From Pseudomonas sp. ADAK13 (GTDB lineage Bacteria; Pseudomonadota; Gammaproteobacteria; Pseudomonadales; Pseudomonadaceae): DNA of 64,000 nucleotides. The notes beneath the pieces were generated by a model. That model saw nothing but the letters and a program-made list of their open reading frames with translations. It ran no database searches and had not been told where the DNA came from. A program made the position numbers and the translations under genes. This document shows positions 53,508 to 62,110 of this stretch, piece after piece. Location of the stretch: assembly GCF_012935715.1 (NCBI RefSeq), contig NZ_CP052860.1:1860001-1924000 (forward strand), written 5' to 3'. Numbering within the stretch: the first letter of the stretch is position 1; each line of letters begins with the position of its first letter.

Positions 53508-54685
53508 GCTGACTCCCAGGATAATTTCACCGTGCCGTCTTGTTCGAAACGGTACTTTTGATCAGCGAAGCCCTGGCCGAACAGGCTGAGCATGTAGTCG
53601 TAGTAAATCGGCTGCGCACTGTCCGCCGCCGATGGGGCAAGGGCCTTGGCGAGGGCGTCGTCGACTTTCTGTTTTTGCAGTTGCGCCAAGGCGGTTTCGC
53701 CCCGGGCCTGGAAGAAGGCGATGGTGGAGGCCGAGAAACCCGTCGGCGTGTAGCCGTTGTTTTTCTCGACTTCACCGGTCAGCACATGGACTTTCTCCGG
53801 CGGCAAACCGGTGACCGACGAAGCGGTCGCCCGGGAGATCCCGCCCAACGCCTTGAGCATCGGCGCGGCCAGCGGGTCGCTCTTGGCGGTCATGCCGGCC
53901 CAGAGGTACGTGCGGATTGCGTCGTAGCTGCCCAGGTCATCGGAAAACGGATCGACGATAAACAGCCCGGTGTTCGCGCTGGTGGCGCGATAGCCGACCC
54001 AGTTGGCCGCCAGGCCGTGGGGGTTGCTCGGCAGGTCGGCGAGCATCTTCGCGTTGCTCTCGGCCACTTCGTTCCAGCCGGCGTTCGGGCGTTCTTTTGC
54101 AAAGCGGCGCAGTTGCGGCAGCACTTGATAGCTCGGGTTGAAGCGCCACAGGCCACCGGGGTGCGCATAACCCACCGGCCCCGGCAACAGCATCTTGCCC
54201 AGGCCCGGCACGCGCACGATCAGGTTGCGCTCAACGTTGGCCAGCACCAGCTGGGCGTCGCTGCGGTACTGCGGTGCATTCCACACACGCGCCGCTTCGA
54301 GCAAGGCGTAAGCCATCCACAAGTCCGCATCGCTGGCGGAGTTGGTGTCGATCGCGCCCCACTTGCCGTCGTCGCGCTTGCCCCACAACCAGGCCGGCAG
54401 GTTCTGGCCAATGTCGGCGCCCGCCATGTTGGCCTTGGTCCAGGTCCAGAGCTTGTCGAAGGTCGCCCGGTCGTTGCCGACCAAGGCAAAGAACATCGCG
54501 TACGACTGCCCTTCCGAACTGCTTTCCGTCGGCTTCATGGACGAGTTCAACACCCGGCCGTCGTCCTGGATAAAACGCTTGGCGTAGTTCTGCCACAGCG
54601 GCCAGTCACAGGTCTGCGCCTGGGCGGCACCGGCAAACATTGCCGCACCGATCACCGTCAAAATCGCGCTACGCAACGGGCTCAT
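53489..54685 (-). CDS. wssD: WssD, periplasmic endo-beta-1,4-glucanase (BcsZ, GH8)
   Basis: A 398-residue GH8 cellulase required for proper cellulose assembly. Signal peptide MSPLRSAILTVIGAAMFAGAAQA; the acid catalyst Glu is in SSSEGQSYAMFFALVGND (about residue 55) and the base Asp in NSASDADLWMAYALLEA (about 116). Coupled to wssC by a 4-bp overlap. Confidence 0.97.
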   Translation of the reverse strand: MSPLRSAILTVIGAAMFAGAAQAQTCDWPLWQNYAKRFIQDDGRVLNSSMKPTESSSEGQSYAMFFALVGNDRATFDKLWTWTKANMAGADIGQNLPAWLWGKRDDGKWGAIDTNSASDADLWMAYALLEAARVWNAPQYRSDAQLVLANVERNLIVRVPGLGKMLLPGPVGYAHPGGLWRFNPSYQVLPQLRRFAKERPNAGWNEVAESNAKMLADLPSNPHGLAANWVGYRATSANTGLFIVDPFSDDLGSYDAIRTYLWAGMTAKSDPLAAPMLKALGGISRATASSVTGLPPEKVHVLTGEVEKNNGYTPTGFSASTIAFFQARGETALAQLQKQKVDDALAKALAPSAADSAQPIYYDYMLSLFGQGFADQKYRFEQDGTVKLSWESACAVTR

Positions 54686-56940
54686 GCCAACCGCCGTTTA
54701 GCACGGGCACGCAGTGCCAGGTAGATCAGGCAGGTCAGTACCAACAAGCCGAGGAAGGTAATCGCCAACATCCAGCCCAGGTTCTGGGACAGCTGCCACT
54801 GCATGAATTTGAAGTAGTTCAGGTTGCCGACGTAGTACTGCTGGTCAGCGACCAGTGAGCTGATCTGCGTGCCCTGCACCACCGCCAGGCTGCCCTGGAT
54901 CGAGTCTTTGTAGTCGTCACCGCCAATCAGCGCCGAGGTCGCTTCAAGCAGGCCCTGAGGCTGGTTGCTGGCGATCAGCACCACACTGCGCCCGGCCTTG
55001 AGCGGCGATTGGAAACCGGCGAACCAGGTGCTGTTGCTCAAGCCGCTGAAGGTGATGCCGGCGTTGGCCGGATGCTGGTTGGCGGCGGCGTCCGGGCTGA
55101 TCCAGCTGCGCACATAACGGGGCAGGTCAGACAGCAGGAAGTGATGCTGCGGGCCGTCACTGGTGGCCGGCAGGTACTGCTGCCATTGCTGCAACAGCGG
55201 CTGGTTGCCGCCGGTGGCGAGCACCAGCAGGTCTTTGTCGGCAACGCTTTGTACGTCCTTGGCCTGCACCACTTTGACAGCGGTGGCCGGGTAGCCGGTG
55301 GACTCGCCGAAGCGGCCCATCACGGTCAGGTAAGCGCTCAGCTCATCGGTGCCGACGTTGTCCGGCATCACCACCGCCGACTCCGAAAGGTCAGCCAGGC
55401 GGGTGAACGGGAAGCCCGAATCGTTGAACACGCCGAGGTTCGGCATGGCAATAAAGTGCTGGTAGCTGCTCAGGTCCAGGCTCGAGTCCGGGTCAATCGC
55501 GCCGCGCATATTGTCGACGATGATGTCCCGGCATTCGCCTTCCTTGATGTAGTCGTACATGAAGCGCAGTTGCAGCTTGGACTTGGGCGAAGCCGAGCTG
55601 ATCGGCAACAGGGTCGTCACTTCACGGGGCAGGGTTTCGTCTTTCTTCAGCTGGTCCAGCAGGCTTTGCCCGCCGCCCAGGTGGGTCACCGACGGCAACG
55701 CGACAGACTTCATGAACTGGTCATTCAAGCCAATCAGCAAGGACGAGTTGGTGGACACCTGCTGTGGCGTGTAGCGGTATTTGACGTTGAGCGGCACGCC
55801 CTCTTCACGCCAGTTGAACAGGTCGGGCGGCAGGCGCAGGTCGACGCTGATCGGGCCCGGGTTGTAGCCGGAGACGTTGAGCTTTTTCAGCTCCACCAGC
55901 TCGCCAAGGCGTACCGGGCGATTACTGGGCAACCAGTTCGGCGCGTCGTACGGCGTGCGGGGGGCCAGGGTGTCGAGCTTGGTGATGACCACGCTGTTGC
56001 CGGTCAACACCGGGTTGCCCAGCACCACGGCGGTGGCGGCGCGCTTGAGTTCAGCGCCGTCACGGCCGGAGACGATCAGCAGCTTGCCATTCGGGTCGTT
56101 CGGGTTGGCGATCAGGGTCAGGGTCGGCCCTTTAGGTTCGGGAACCGCCACACCGTGCACGTCGACGGCCTGGGTGCTTTGCACCAGCACAATGGCGTTG
56201 CCCTTGGCCGGGATCTCCCCGAGGGTGGTCGGGAACGTCGCACCACGGTAGCTGGCCATGCCGCCAACCCACGACGACAGTGCACCGGCGGCTTCCAGCG
56301 CGGCGTTGTCCGGCGCGGTGGCAAACACGAACGGCAGGCTGACCTGGCGGGCATCACGTTTGTCGAAGAACGGCAGCGGCAGCACCGACAGGTCGTCTTT
56401 CAAAACGATCGGCTGCACCTGCACTTTCAGCTCACTGCTGTTGCTGATCTTGGCCCACAGGCTGCTGTGCAGCGGGTCTTCACAGGACATGGTGTAGTGG
56501 CCGATGAACTGCAGGCTCAAGCGGTTGAATTCGGTGATCAGGTGCGCCGGAATCTGCACCAGCTTTTCCTGCTGGACGCCCGCGCCTTCTTTAGGCAGCG
56601 GCAGGCTGGCGGCGACTTCGTCGTTGACCAGCACGTTGATCTGCGACAGGTCCGCCAGCAGTGCCGGCGAGTAGCTGTACTTGAGCAGCAGTTGCGCGCC
56701 CTTCACCACTTCATCGGCACGGATGTCGAAGTTGACGCTGTCGGACGCTTCCACGCCTTGCAGGTTCATGGTGTCGCGACGGCCCAATTGCTTGAGGGTC
56801 AGGCTGTAGCCGTCATCAGTGCTCTGCACCGCAACGGCGGGTGCAGCTGCCTGTGCCTGCGAGCCCAGGCCCAGCAGCGAAGCGATCATCAGCGCGAGCA
56901 CACCGCGCGACTGCGGGCGGGCAAATAGTGTGGAAGTCAT
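54682..56940 (-). CDS. wssC: WssC, cellulose synthase periplasmic subunit (BcsB)
   Basis: A 752-residue periplasmic subunit that with BcsA forms the synthase channel. Signal peptide (1-32, ending AQAAAP), two carbohydrate-binding plus flavodoxin-like domain repeats, and a C-terminal membrane anchor (LGWMLAITFLGLLVLTCLIYLAL, about 720-742) followed by the basic tail RARAKRRLA. The segment YTMSCEDPLHSSLWAKISNSS is a BcsB hallmark. 4-bp overlaps on both sides. Confidence 0.97.
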   Translation of the reverse strand: MTSTLFARPQSRGVLALMIASLLGLGSQAQAAAPAVAVQSTDDGYSLTLKQLGRRDTMNLQGVEASDSVNFDIRADEVVKGAQLLLKYSYSPALLADLSQINVLVNDEVAASLPLPKEGAGVQQEKLVQIPAHLITEFNRLSLQFIGHYTMSCEDPLHSSLWAKISNSSELKVQVQPIVLKDDLSVLPLPFFDKRDARQVSLPFVFATAPDNAALEAAGALSSWVGGMASYRGATFPTTLGEIPAKGNAIVLVQSTQAVDVHGVAVPEPKGPTLTLIANPNDPNGKLLIVSGRDGAELKRAATAVVLGNPVLTGNSVVITKLDTLAPRTPYDAPNWLPSNRPVRLGELVELKKLNVSGYNPGPISVDLRLPPDLFNWREEGVPLNVKYRYTPQQVSTNSSLLIGLNDQFMKSVALPSVTHLGGGQSLLDQLKKDETLPREVTTLLPISSASPKSKLQLRFMYDYIKEGECRDIIVDNMRGAIDPDSSLDLSSYQHFIAMPNLGVFNDSGFPFTRLADLSESAVVMPDNVGTDELSAYLTVMGRFGESTGYPATAVKVVQAKDVQSVADKDLLVLATGGNQPLLQQWQQYLPATSDGPQHHFLLSDLPRYVRSWISPDAAANQHPANAGITFSGLSNSTWFAGFQSPLKAGRSVVLIASNQPQGLLEATSALIGGDDYKDSIQGSLAVVQGTQISSLVADQQYYVGNLNYFKFMQWQLSQNLGWMLAITFLGLLVLTCLIYLALRARAKRRLA

Positions 56941-59156
56941 GGCTTGTCCATCAGCGTATCAAGCGGTTGTGAGGGAGTGCGGCGCAAGGCCAGACGCAAT
57001 TCATGCAGCGTGGCGCGGCCCAGGGTAAACAGGCCGCCGATGCCGATGGCACCGACTTCACGCAGGGCAGACAACGGTGTATCGGGCTGGCCGGCGCCCC
57101 AACTGGCGGCCCAGGTGTCGGCGCGGGAAAACGTCAGGCGGACCAGTTCGCTTTGCTGGCGCAGGGACAGTGCATCGAATTGCGCGCCAATTTGCGCGCC
57201 CTTGCTGAACACCACCCGCGCCTGGAACAGGCTGTCCTGGCCATTGCGCGACAGCACCAACTGCACCGGTTCGCCCTGGGCAATCTGGTGCCCGTCGGCG
57301 AGGATCAGGCCGAAGCCGTTCTGCGAGAAATCCTGGGTGGTGCCCTTGAGCACACGGCCGTCGGCGCAGATCACGCTGACCGGCAATCTCGCGCTGACTC
57401 GCGGCTCGGAACGCACTTGCCGCGCCTCCGAAGCCACCGCCACTGCCGCACTGGTGATGATCAGGTTGTAGAGGGTCCAGGTCAGGTTGATCGCCACGGT
57501 GACCGCGGTGGACTCATCGCCCCAGATCAATTGATAGAGCCCGAAGCACAGCCCGACCAGGTTCACCGCCAGCAGTACGAGGTACGGCCGGGCGAGTTTC
57601 CAGTCGAAGAACTGCTTGTCGATGATCCCGCCCTTGTCGGTGACGTTGAAGCCACCGGCCTTCGGGTTGACCAGCGCGACCAATACCGGCGGCAGGATGT
57701 ACCAGGCCAGCACGGTCTCGTAGACCTCGTTCCAGAACGAGTGGCGGAAGCGCCCCTGGATCCGCGAGTTGGTCAGGCTCGAATGCACGAGGTGGGGCAA
57801 CACGTAGGCGACGATCATCAGCGCCGAGGCGTGGAAAATCTGCGCGCCGAAAATCAGGTAGGCCAACGGCGCGGTCAGGAACACCAGCCGCGGCAAGCCA
57901 TAGAAGAAGTGCAGCATGGCGTTGGCGTAGCAGATGCGCTGGCCCCACTTCAGGCCCTTGCCCAGCAGCGGGTTGTCGGTGCGGAAAATCTGCGCCATGC
58001 CCCGCGCCCAGCGAATGCGCTGGTTGATGTGGCGCGACAGGCTTTCAGTGGCCAGGCCCGCTGCTTGCGGGATTGCCAGGTAAGCGGTGTTGTAGCCCAG
58101 GCGGTTGAGCTTGAGCGCGGTGTGGGCGTCTTCGGTCACGGTCTCGACGGCTACGCCGCCGATTTCCAGCAACGGCTTACGGCGGATCACCGCACATGAG
58201 CCGCAGAAGAACGTCGCGTTCCACAGGTCGTTGCCGTCCTGCACCAGGCCGTAGAACAGCTCGCCCTCGTTGGGCACGGCGCGGAAGGTGTCGAGGTTCT
58301 TTTCAAACGGGTCGGGCGAAAAGAAGAAGTGCGGCGTTTGCAGCATCGCCAGCTTGGGGTCCTTGAGGAACCAGCCGAGGCTGACCTGCAAAAACGAACG
58401 GGTCGGCACATGGTCCGCGTCGAACAGCGCGATGTATTCGCCGTCGGTGACCTTCAACGCTTCATTGAGGTTGCCGGCCTTGGCGTGGAAGTTGTTGTCG
58501 CGACGGATGTAGTTCACGCCGATCTTGCGGCAGAACTCGCGGAAGTCGTCGCGACGGCCATCGTCGAGTACGTGGACGCGCAGCTTGTCCTTGGGCCAGT
58601 CCATCGCCTGGGCGGCGAAGATGGTCAGTTTGACGATGCTCAACGCCTCGTTATAGGTCGGGATGAACACGTCGACGGTGGGCCACTCCGACGGTTCGGT
58701 CTCCAGCCACACCGGCTCGCGGCGCAGCGGCCAGGCGGTTTGCACGTAGCCGAAGATCAGCACCACCAGCGCGTACAGCTCGGCGAGCACCAGGCCGTAG
58801 CCGAAGAGCATGTCGAGCCCGGTTTCAAACCCGAGGGTGGAAGTCAGCCGCCAGTACATGTAGCGCAGCGACGCCACCAGCGACAACACCACCAGCGCGA
58901 GGATCGCCATGCGCCCGGGAATCTTGCGCAGCACCAGCACCGCGAGGAAGCACACGGCGGCAAACAGGCATTGGCTGTAGAGGTCCAGCGGGGCGCTGAC
59001 GATGCTCACCAACAGCAAGGTGCCGACCACGCAACTGATCACCACCAGCACTTTGCGCAGCGCATCGGGCCAGCGATTGAAACGCGAAATCGCGGCGTCC
59101 AGGCGCTGTTCAGTGCGCCCCGGGATGTGGGGCGTAGAGGACGTAGTGTCGGTCAT
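56937..59156 (-). CDS. wssB: WssB, cellulose synthase catalytic subunit (BcsA)
   Basis: A 739-residue processive GT2 enzyme polymerising glucose from UDP-glucose. About eight membrane helices surround the GT domain: IPTYNEALSI, DDGRRDDF, the metal motif FDADHVPTRS, TED in TVTEDAHTAL and QRIRWARGMAQ, which is the QxxRW site. The C-terminal PilZ domain binds c-di-GMP: RxxxR in VRSEPRVSARLPV and D-x-S-x-x-G in TQDFSQNGFGL, so allosteric activation is expected. ATG 59156 is chosen for coupling with wssA (4-bp overlap). Confidence 0.98.
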   Translation of the reverse strand: MTDTTSSTPHIPGRTEQRLDAAISRFNRWPDALRKVLVVISCVVGTLLLVSIVSAPLDLYSQCLFAAVCFLAVLVLRKIPGRMAILALVVLSLVASLRYMYWRLTSTLGFETGLDMLFGYGLVLAELYALVVLIFGYVQTAWPLRREPVWLETEPSEWPTVDVFIPTYNEALSIVKLTIFAAQAMDWPKDKLRVHVLDDGRRDDFREFCRKIGVNYIRRDNNFHAKAGNLNEALKVTDGEYIALFDADHVPTRSFLQVSLGWFLKDPKLAMLQTPHFFFSPDPFEKNLDTFRAVPNEGELFYGLVQDGNDLWNATFFCGSCAVIRRKPLLEIGGVAVETVTEDAHTALKLNRLGYNTAYLAIPQAAGLATESLSRHINQRIRWARGMAQIFRTDNPLLGKGLKWGQRICYANAMLHFFYGLPRLVFLTAPLAYLIFGAQIFHASALMIVAYVLPHLVHSSLTNSRIQGRFRHSFWNEVYETVLAWYILPPVLVALVNPKAGGFNVTDKGGIIDKQFFDWKLARPYLVLLAVNLVGLCFGLYQLIWGDESTAVTVAINLTWTLYNLIITSAAVAVASEARQVRSEPRVSARLPVSVICADGRVLKGTTQDFSQNGFGLILADGHQIAQGEPVQLVLSRNGQDSLFQARVVFSKGAQIGAQFDALSLRQQSELVRLTFSRADTWAASWGAGQPDTPLSALREVGAIGIGGLFTLGRATLHELRLALRRTPSQPLDTLMDKP

Positions 59157-60205
59157 GGAAGGTCCGAATCGATGCGTTCGAGCAGCGTGCGGCACAGGGC
59201 ATGAATGTCCTGGCAGCCGAGACTGTTGACGGTAGGGTCCAGGGGATCGCGGCCGTAGGCCTGGGCTTCGCTGAACGCCGGGTCACGGTGGACCGTGCCG
59301 AGCAGTGCATCGCCCAGGCGAGCCTTGAACACTTCGGCCATGTCCAGGCTGAAGCGGTGGGCGCCGTCGAGTTGGTTGATCACGTAGTAACGCTGTGGCG
59401 ATTTTTCGCGCTCAAGGTACGGCGCCAGCACGCTGTCCATCTGGGCCAGGGTACTGAACGAAGAGACATCCGCCTGCACCGCCACCAACACCAGATCGGC
59501 CAAAGCCATGGCCTGATGCAGGTACACCGTGTTGCCGGCCGGCACGTCGATGACCAGCGTGTCCTGGCCGTTCAGGCGCAGGCCGGCCAGGTGCTTGGGC
59601 AGCCACTGGGCTTCCTCGCCCAGCCAGCGATTGAGGTTCTGCTGCTGATCGTTGTTGGTCTCGCCGAACGCCACCAGCCGGCAACCGGCAAAGCCGCGCT
59701 CAGCCAGGCCTTCCCAGGACTCATTGTTCAAGCTCGCCGCGCCGATGCCAGGCAAATTCAGGCCCAGGCACAAGTGATGACGCAGGGCGTTTTGCGGGTC
59801 CAGGTCAAGCGCCAGGGCCGGGCGACCCTGACGCTGCAAGCCGCTGGCGATAGCGGCGGTCAGCGTGCTGCGACCGACACCACCTTTGAGCGAGACCACC
59901 ACAATCACCTTGGGCGAGGACTGCTCCGAGTACACCTCACCGGTCGGCCCTTCCACCACTTCGGGCGGCTGCAGGTGATCGGCTTCGCCCTGGGTCAGCT
60001 CTTCAAGCAAGCGCAGCAACGGCGCCGACGGTGGCTCATCCAGCACAACCGGGGACGCTGCCTTGACGGCGATGGGCAAGGCGTCGAAACGCTCTACTAC
60101 CACGTCGTCCTCAAGATAATCGTGGACGGCCTGCAACTCCCGGTAGCCATTTGGATTAGCGCCCAGCTTATTGAATAGTTTGGAAATATCATCTGCACGA
60201 CTCAC
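59153..60205 (-). CDS. wssA: WssA, BcsQ/MinD-like protein
   Basis: A 350-residue cytoplasmic MinD/ParA-type protein, first gene of the wss locus. After about 100 residues including an N-terminal KLFNKLG segment, the deviant Walker A is VSLKGGVGRSTLTAA: the signature Lys is kept but the P-loop Lys is Arg. ALDLDPQNALRHH is the Walker-A' type Asp motif. The start is GTG at 60205, preceded by GGGGAGGG 9 bp upstream. Expected role: placing the synthase and helping its assembly. Its control region is duplicated ahead of the paralogue wssJ. Confidence 0.93.
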   Translation of the reverse strand: MSRADDISKLFNKLGANPNGYRELQAVHDYLEDDVVVERFDALPIAVKAASPVVLDEPPSAPLLRLLEELTQGEADHLQPPEVVEGPTGEVYSEQSSPKVIVVVSLKGGVGRSTLTAAIASGLQRQGRPALALDLDPQNALRHHLCLGLNLPGIGAASLNNESWEGLAERGFAGCRLVAFGETNNDQQQNLNRWLGEEAQWLPKHLAGLRLNGQDTLVIDVPAGNTVYLHQAMALADLVLVAVQADVSSFSTLAQMDSVLAPYLEREKSPQRYYVINQLDGAHRFSLDMAEVFKARLGDALLGTVHRDPAFSEAQAYGRDPLDPTVNSLGCQDIHALCRTLLERIDSDLP

Positions 60206-60242
60206 CCACGGCCCTCCCCGATTAATACGCTTTAAAGGCGAT

Positions 60243-60270
60243 AAAAAGGTCAGCGCTTAAGGCTGACCTT
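60243..60270 (-). terminator. Terminator-like leader hairpin ahead of wssA
   Basis: On the minus strand AAGGTCAGC, 7-nt loop, GCTGACCTTTTTAT: a perfect 9-bp stem with a T-run, 20-50 nt after the predicted start point and 38 bp before the wssA start codon. It could attenuate wss transcription. A weaker version (one mismatch, short T-run) sits in the wssJ leader. Confidence 0.6.
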
Positions 60271-60300
60271 GGTATTTCTAGTTATGTGTTGGCAGGCGGC

Positions 60301-60388
60301 ATTCTGTGATATCAGATTGATGGTGTCAGTATTTTGATGCTTTTGGATTAATTCTTTCCGACGAGTGGCATTGTGTCGTTTTTTTGAC
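60301..60388 (-). promoter_or_regulatory. wssA promoter with FleQ-like boxes
   Basis: On the minus strand: FleQ-like box GTCAAAAAAACGAC (60388-60375, 11 of 13 fixed positions), CTCGTC (60365-60360), -35 CTGACA (60329-60324), 17-bp spacer, -10 CAGAAT (60306-60301). A second FleQ-like sequence read on the plus strand, GTCAGTATTTTGAT (60325-60338, 10 of 13), covers the -35. Promoter at -35/17/-10 spacing is shared exactly with wssJ, which supports its reality. Confidence 0.68.
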
Positions 60389-60826
60389 TTATTTTTGGAT
60401 TTTTCGTCATTGCCATTTAGATCAGGTGCTTGCAGTGCTTTACCTGCTTATTTTTGGCTACCTGGTCAGGAAAAATGGTTTGGCTGAAGAATAAAATTAC
60501 AACTAAGTAATTGACCGTCAGCGCTCCGTCAAAGGAGTTAAACGATTCCGCTATTAATCTGACGCTTAATATTTCGAAACAGAATACGGAAAGACTCGCC
60601 GTATTCAAGGGAAAAGCGATGGCCGTTATGCCGAAAACATCTAAGTAAAAGCCCCGACCGACTAATCCCTCTAATCGCTGGGTTTATGTATCAAGTTGTA
60701 TGCAATTCCCCCCTCAATACATGCCGAGGCAAAACGCCGGGGTGCACGACACAGGCCGGATACCTCCCGGGCGCTCAATAGGCTCCAACGAAACAACCTA
60801 CCTATTGAACCCCAGAGGACACCACC

Positions 60827-61063
60827 ATGAACCGCAACACCTTCATCGCCAGCAGCCTGTTTGCCTTGCTCAACATTGCCGCCTTTTCCGCCCATGCCCA
60901 GGCCAGCCCCAAGCTGGATATTCAGCAAGTGCTGTCGACCGTGGACGATGGTGGTGCGGCGTGCGGCGTGGTGAATGCGCGGATGACCTACCTGGATTCC
61001 CATGGCCAGAAGCGCGTGTTTGAGTACATGAAATTTGCGGATTCGTGCAATGAAGGCAGCTGA
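60827..61063 (+). CDS. DUF2790 domain protein
   Basis: A 78-residue secreted small protein. Signal peptide MNRNTFIASSLFALLNIAAFSAHA, then a 54-residue DUF2790 domain with LDIQQVLSTVD, CGVVNARMTYLDSHGQKRVFEY and a second Cys in FADSCNEGS, probably disulfide-bonded. Pseudomonads carry many such paralogues; function unknown. Stands alone, divergent from wssA. Confidence 0.85.
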   Translation: MNRNTFIASSLFALLNIAAFSAHAQASPKLDIQQVLSTVDDGGAACGVVNARMTYLDSHGQKRVFEYMKFADSCNEGS

Positions 61064-61082
61064 CACGGTGAACAGCAAAACC

Positions 61083-61156
61083 TGTGGTGAGGGAGCTTGC
61101 TCCCGCCGTTTTGGGCCTGCTGCGCAGCCCAGCGGGAGCAAGCTCCCTCGCCACAA
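61083..61156. repeat. REPIN of a second family
   Basis: Inverted arms GTGAGGGAGCTTGCTCCCGC (left) and GCGGGAGCAAGCTCCCTCGC (right) around a centre with GGGCCTGCTGCGCAGCCC. The core GAGGGAGCTTGCTCCC differs from the GGGCTTGCC family elsewhere in the window. Confidence 0.9.
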
Positions 61157-61180
61157 AATCTCATCTGAAGCTAAATCGCG

Positions 61181-61591
61181 TTAACCACGAATACGGTGCT
61201 CGGTGAACTCATAATCTTCCTGGCAATCGCCAGTCGGGTCCGCCGCCACACTCACGTAATGCACCGTGTCGGTGTCGACCATCTTGTAGGTGTAGATATC
61301 CGGCGTACGCACGCCATCCGTTCGCAACTCATTCTTGCCGTTGGCCGCAGACCAGGTGCCGTTCTCGGTTTGAATCGGCTGGGTTTGCTGCGCATCGCGG
61401 AAAAACGTGATGGTGAAGCGGCCGTCGGGCTTGAGGTTGTTGTTCCAGGACAGGAACTGGCACTTGCCGCTTTCTGCACGCAGGCCTTTCCATTGGCCGA
61501 CGAGGGCCGGGTCGTTGGTGGGCTTGTGGGCGGCGCAGCCACCGAGGGTAGCGGCCAGGGCGATGAGAGCCAGGGAGATATTCCGTTTCAC
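61181..61591 (-). CDS. Small lipoprotein, function unknown
   Basis: A 136-residue lipoprotein: signal peptide MKRNISLALIALAATLGGC with lipobox LGGC (Cys19), followed by a lipocalin-like strand-rich domain (LVGQWKGLRAESGKC, LKPDGRFTITFFRD, GTWSAANGKNELRTDG). Two further Cys pairs may be bridged. No +2 Asp, so outer-membrane sorting is expected. It converges on the REPIN that separates it from the DUF2790 gene. Confidence 0.82.
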   Translation of the reverse strand: MKRNISLALIALAATLGGCAAHKPTNDPALVGQWKGLRAESGKCQFLSWNNNLKPDGRFTITFFRDAQQTQPIQTENGTWSAANGKNELRTDGVRTPDIYTYKMVDTDTVHYVSVAADPTGDCQEDYEFTEHRIRG

Positions 61592-61870
61592 GTGGTGCTT
61601 CCTTCTATAAGTACATTCGTCGCGCGAACGCGCTCAGGATTGATCGTGATAGATGCCGATGGTTCGTTGGGTTTTGTACACGTAGGGGGTGGGAATGGAT
61701 GGCATACTGCTACTACTCGATAGCCTTTTCCAGTGATCCAGCGCATGGGATGTGCAGGGTTTGGATGGTGGAAACGAGGTAGCGGAGAGAAAACCCGGGC
61801 GGTTGCAAAAATAGTCAGAATTCAGGGGTTTACAGAAGCTTGCCAATCGCTATAATCGTCGCCCTAACAC

Positions 61871-61946
<76 letters not shown>

Positions 61947-62110
61947 CATTAGGCTCCATTGCATTCCACAGAATGCTCTGGAAGCCCCGAAAACCCGCCC
62001 TTTGGTGGGTTTTTTCGTTCCAGAACCCTCCGTCGGGATCCAACAAAATCCCCCTTCCCCGAGGGTATGTTAGGGGTATTGCGATTTCCCGGTCAGGAGC
62101 GCGTACCCCT

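Larger units (their letters stand above)
60206..60826. other. Long control region between wssA and the DUF2790 gene
   Basis: 620 bp without a gene. The half next to wssA holds the promoter, FleQ-like box and leader hairpin listed separately. 60390-60650 is strikingly AT-rich for this genome, typical of silencer (MvaT/H-NS) binding regions. A short frame (60417-60608, minus) inside it is not gene-like. Confidence 0.6.

Noticed and set aside
60417..60608. 63-residue minus-strand frame in the wss control region
   Set aside because: AT-rich, no ribosome site, lies in the probable silencer region.
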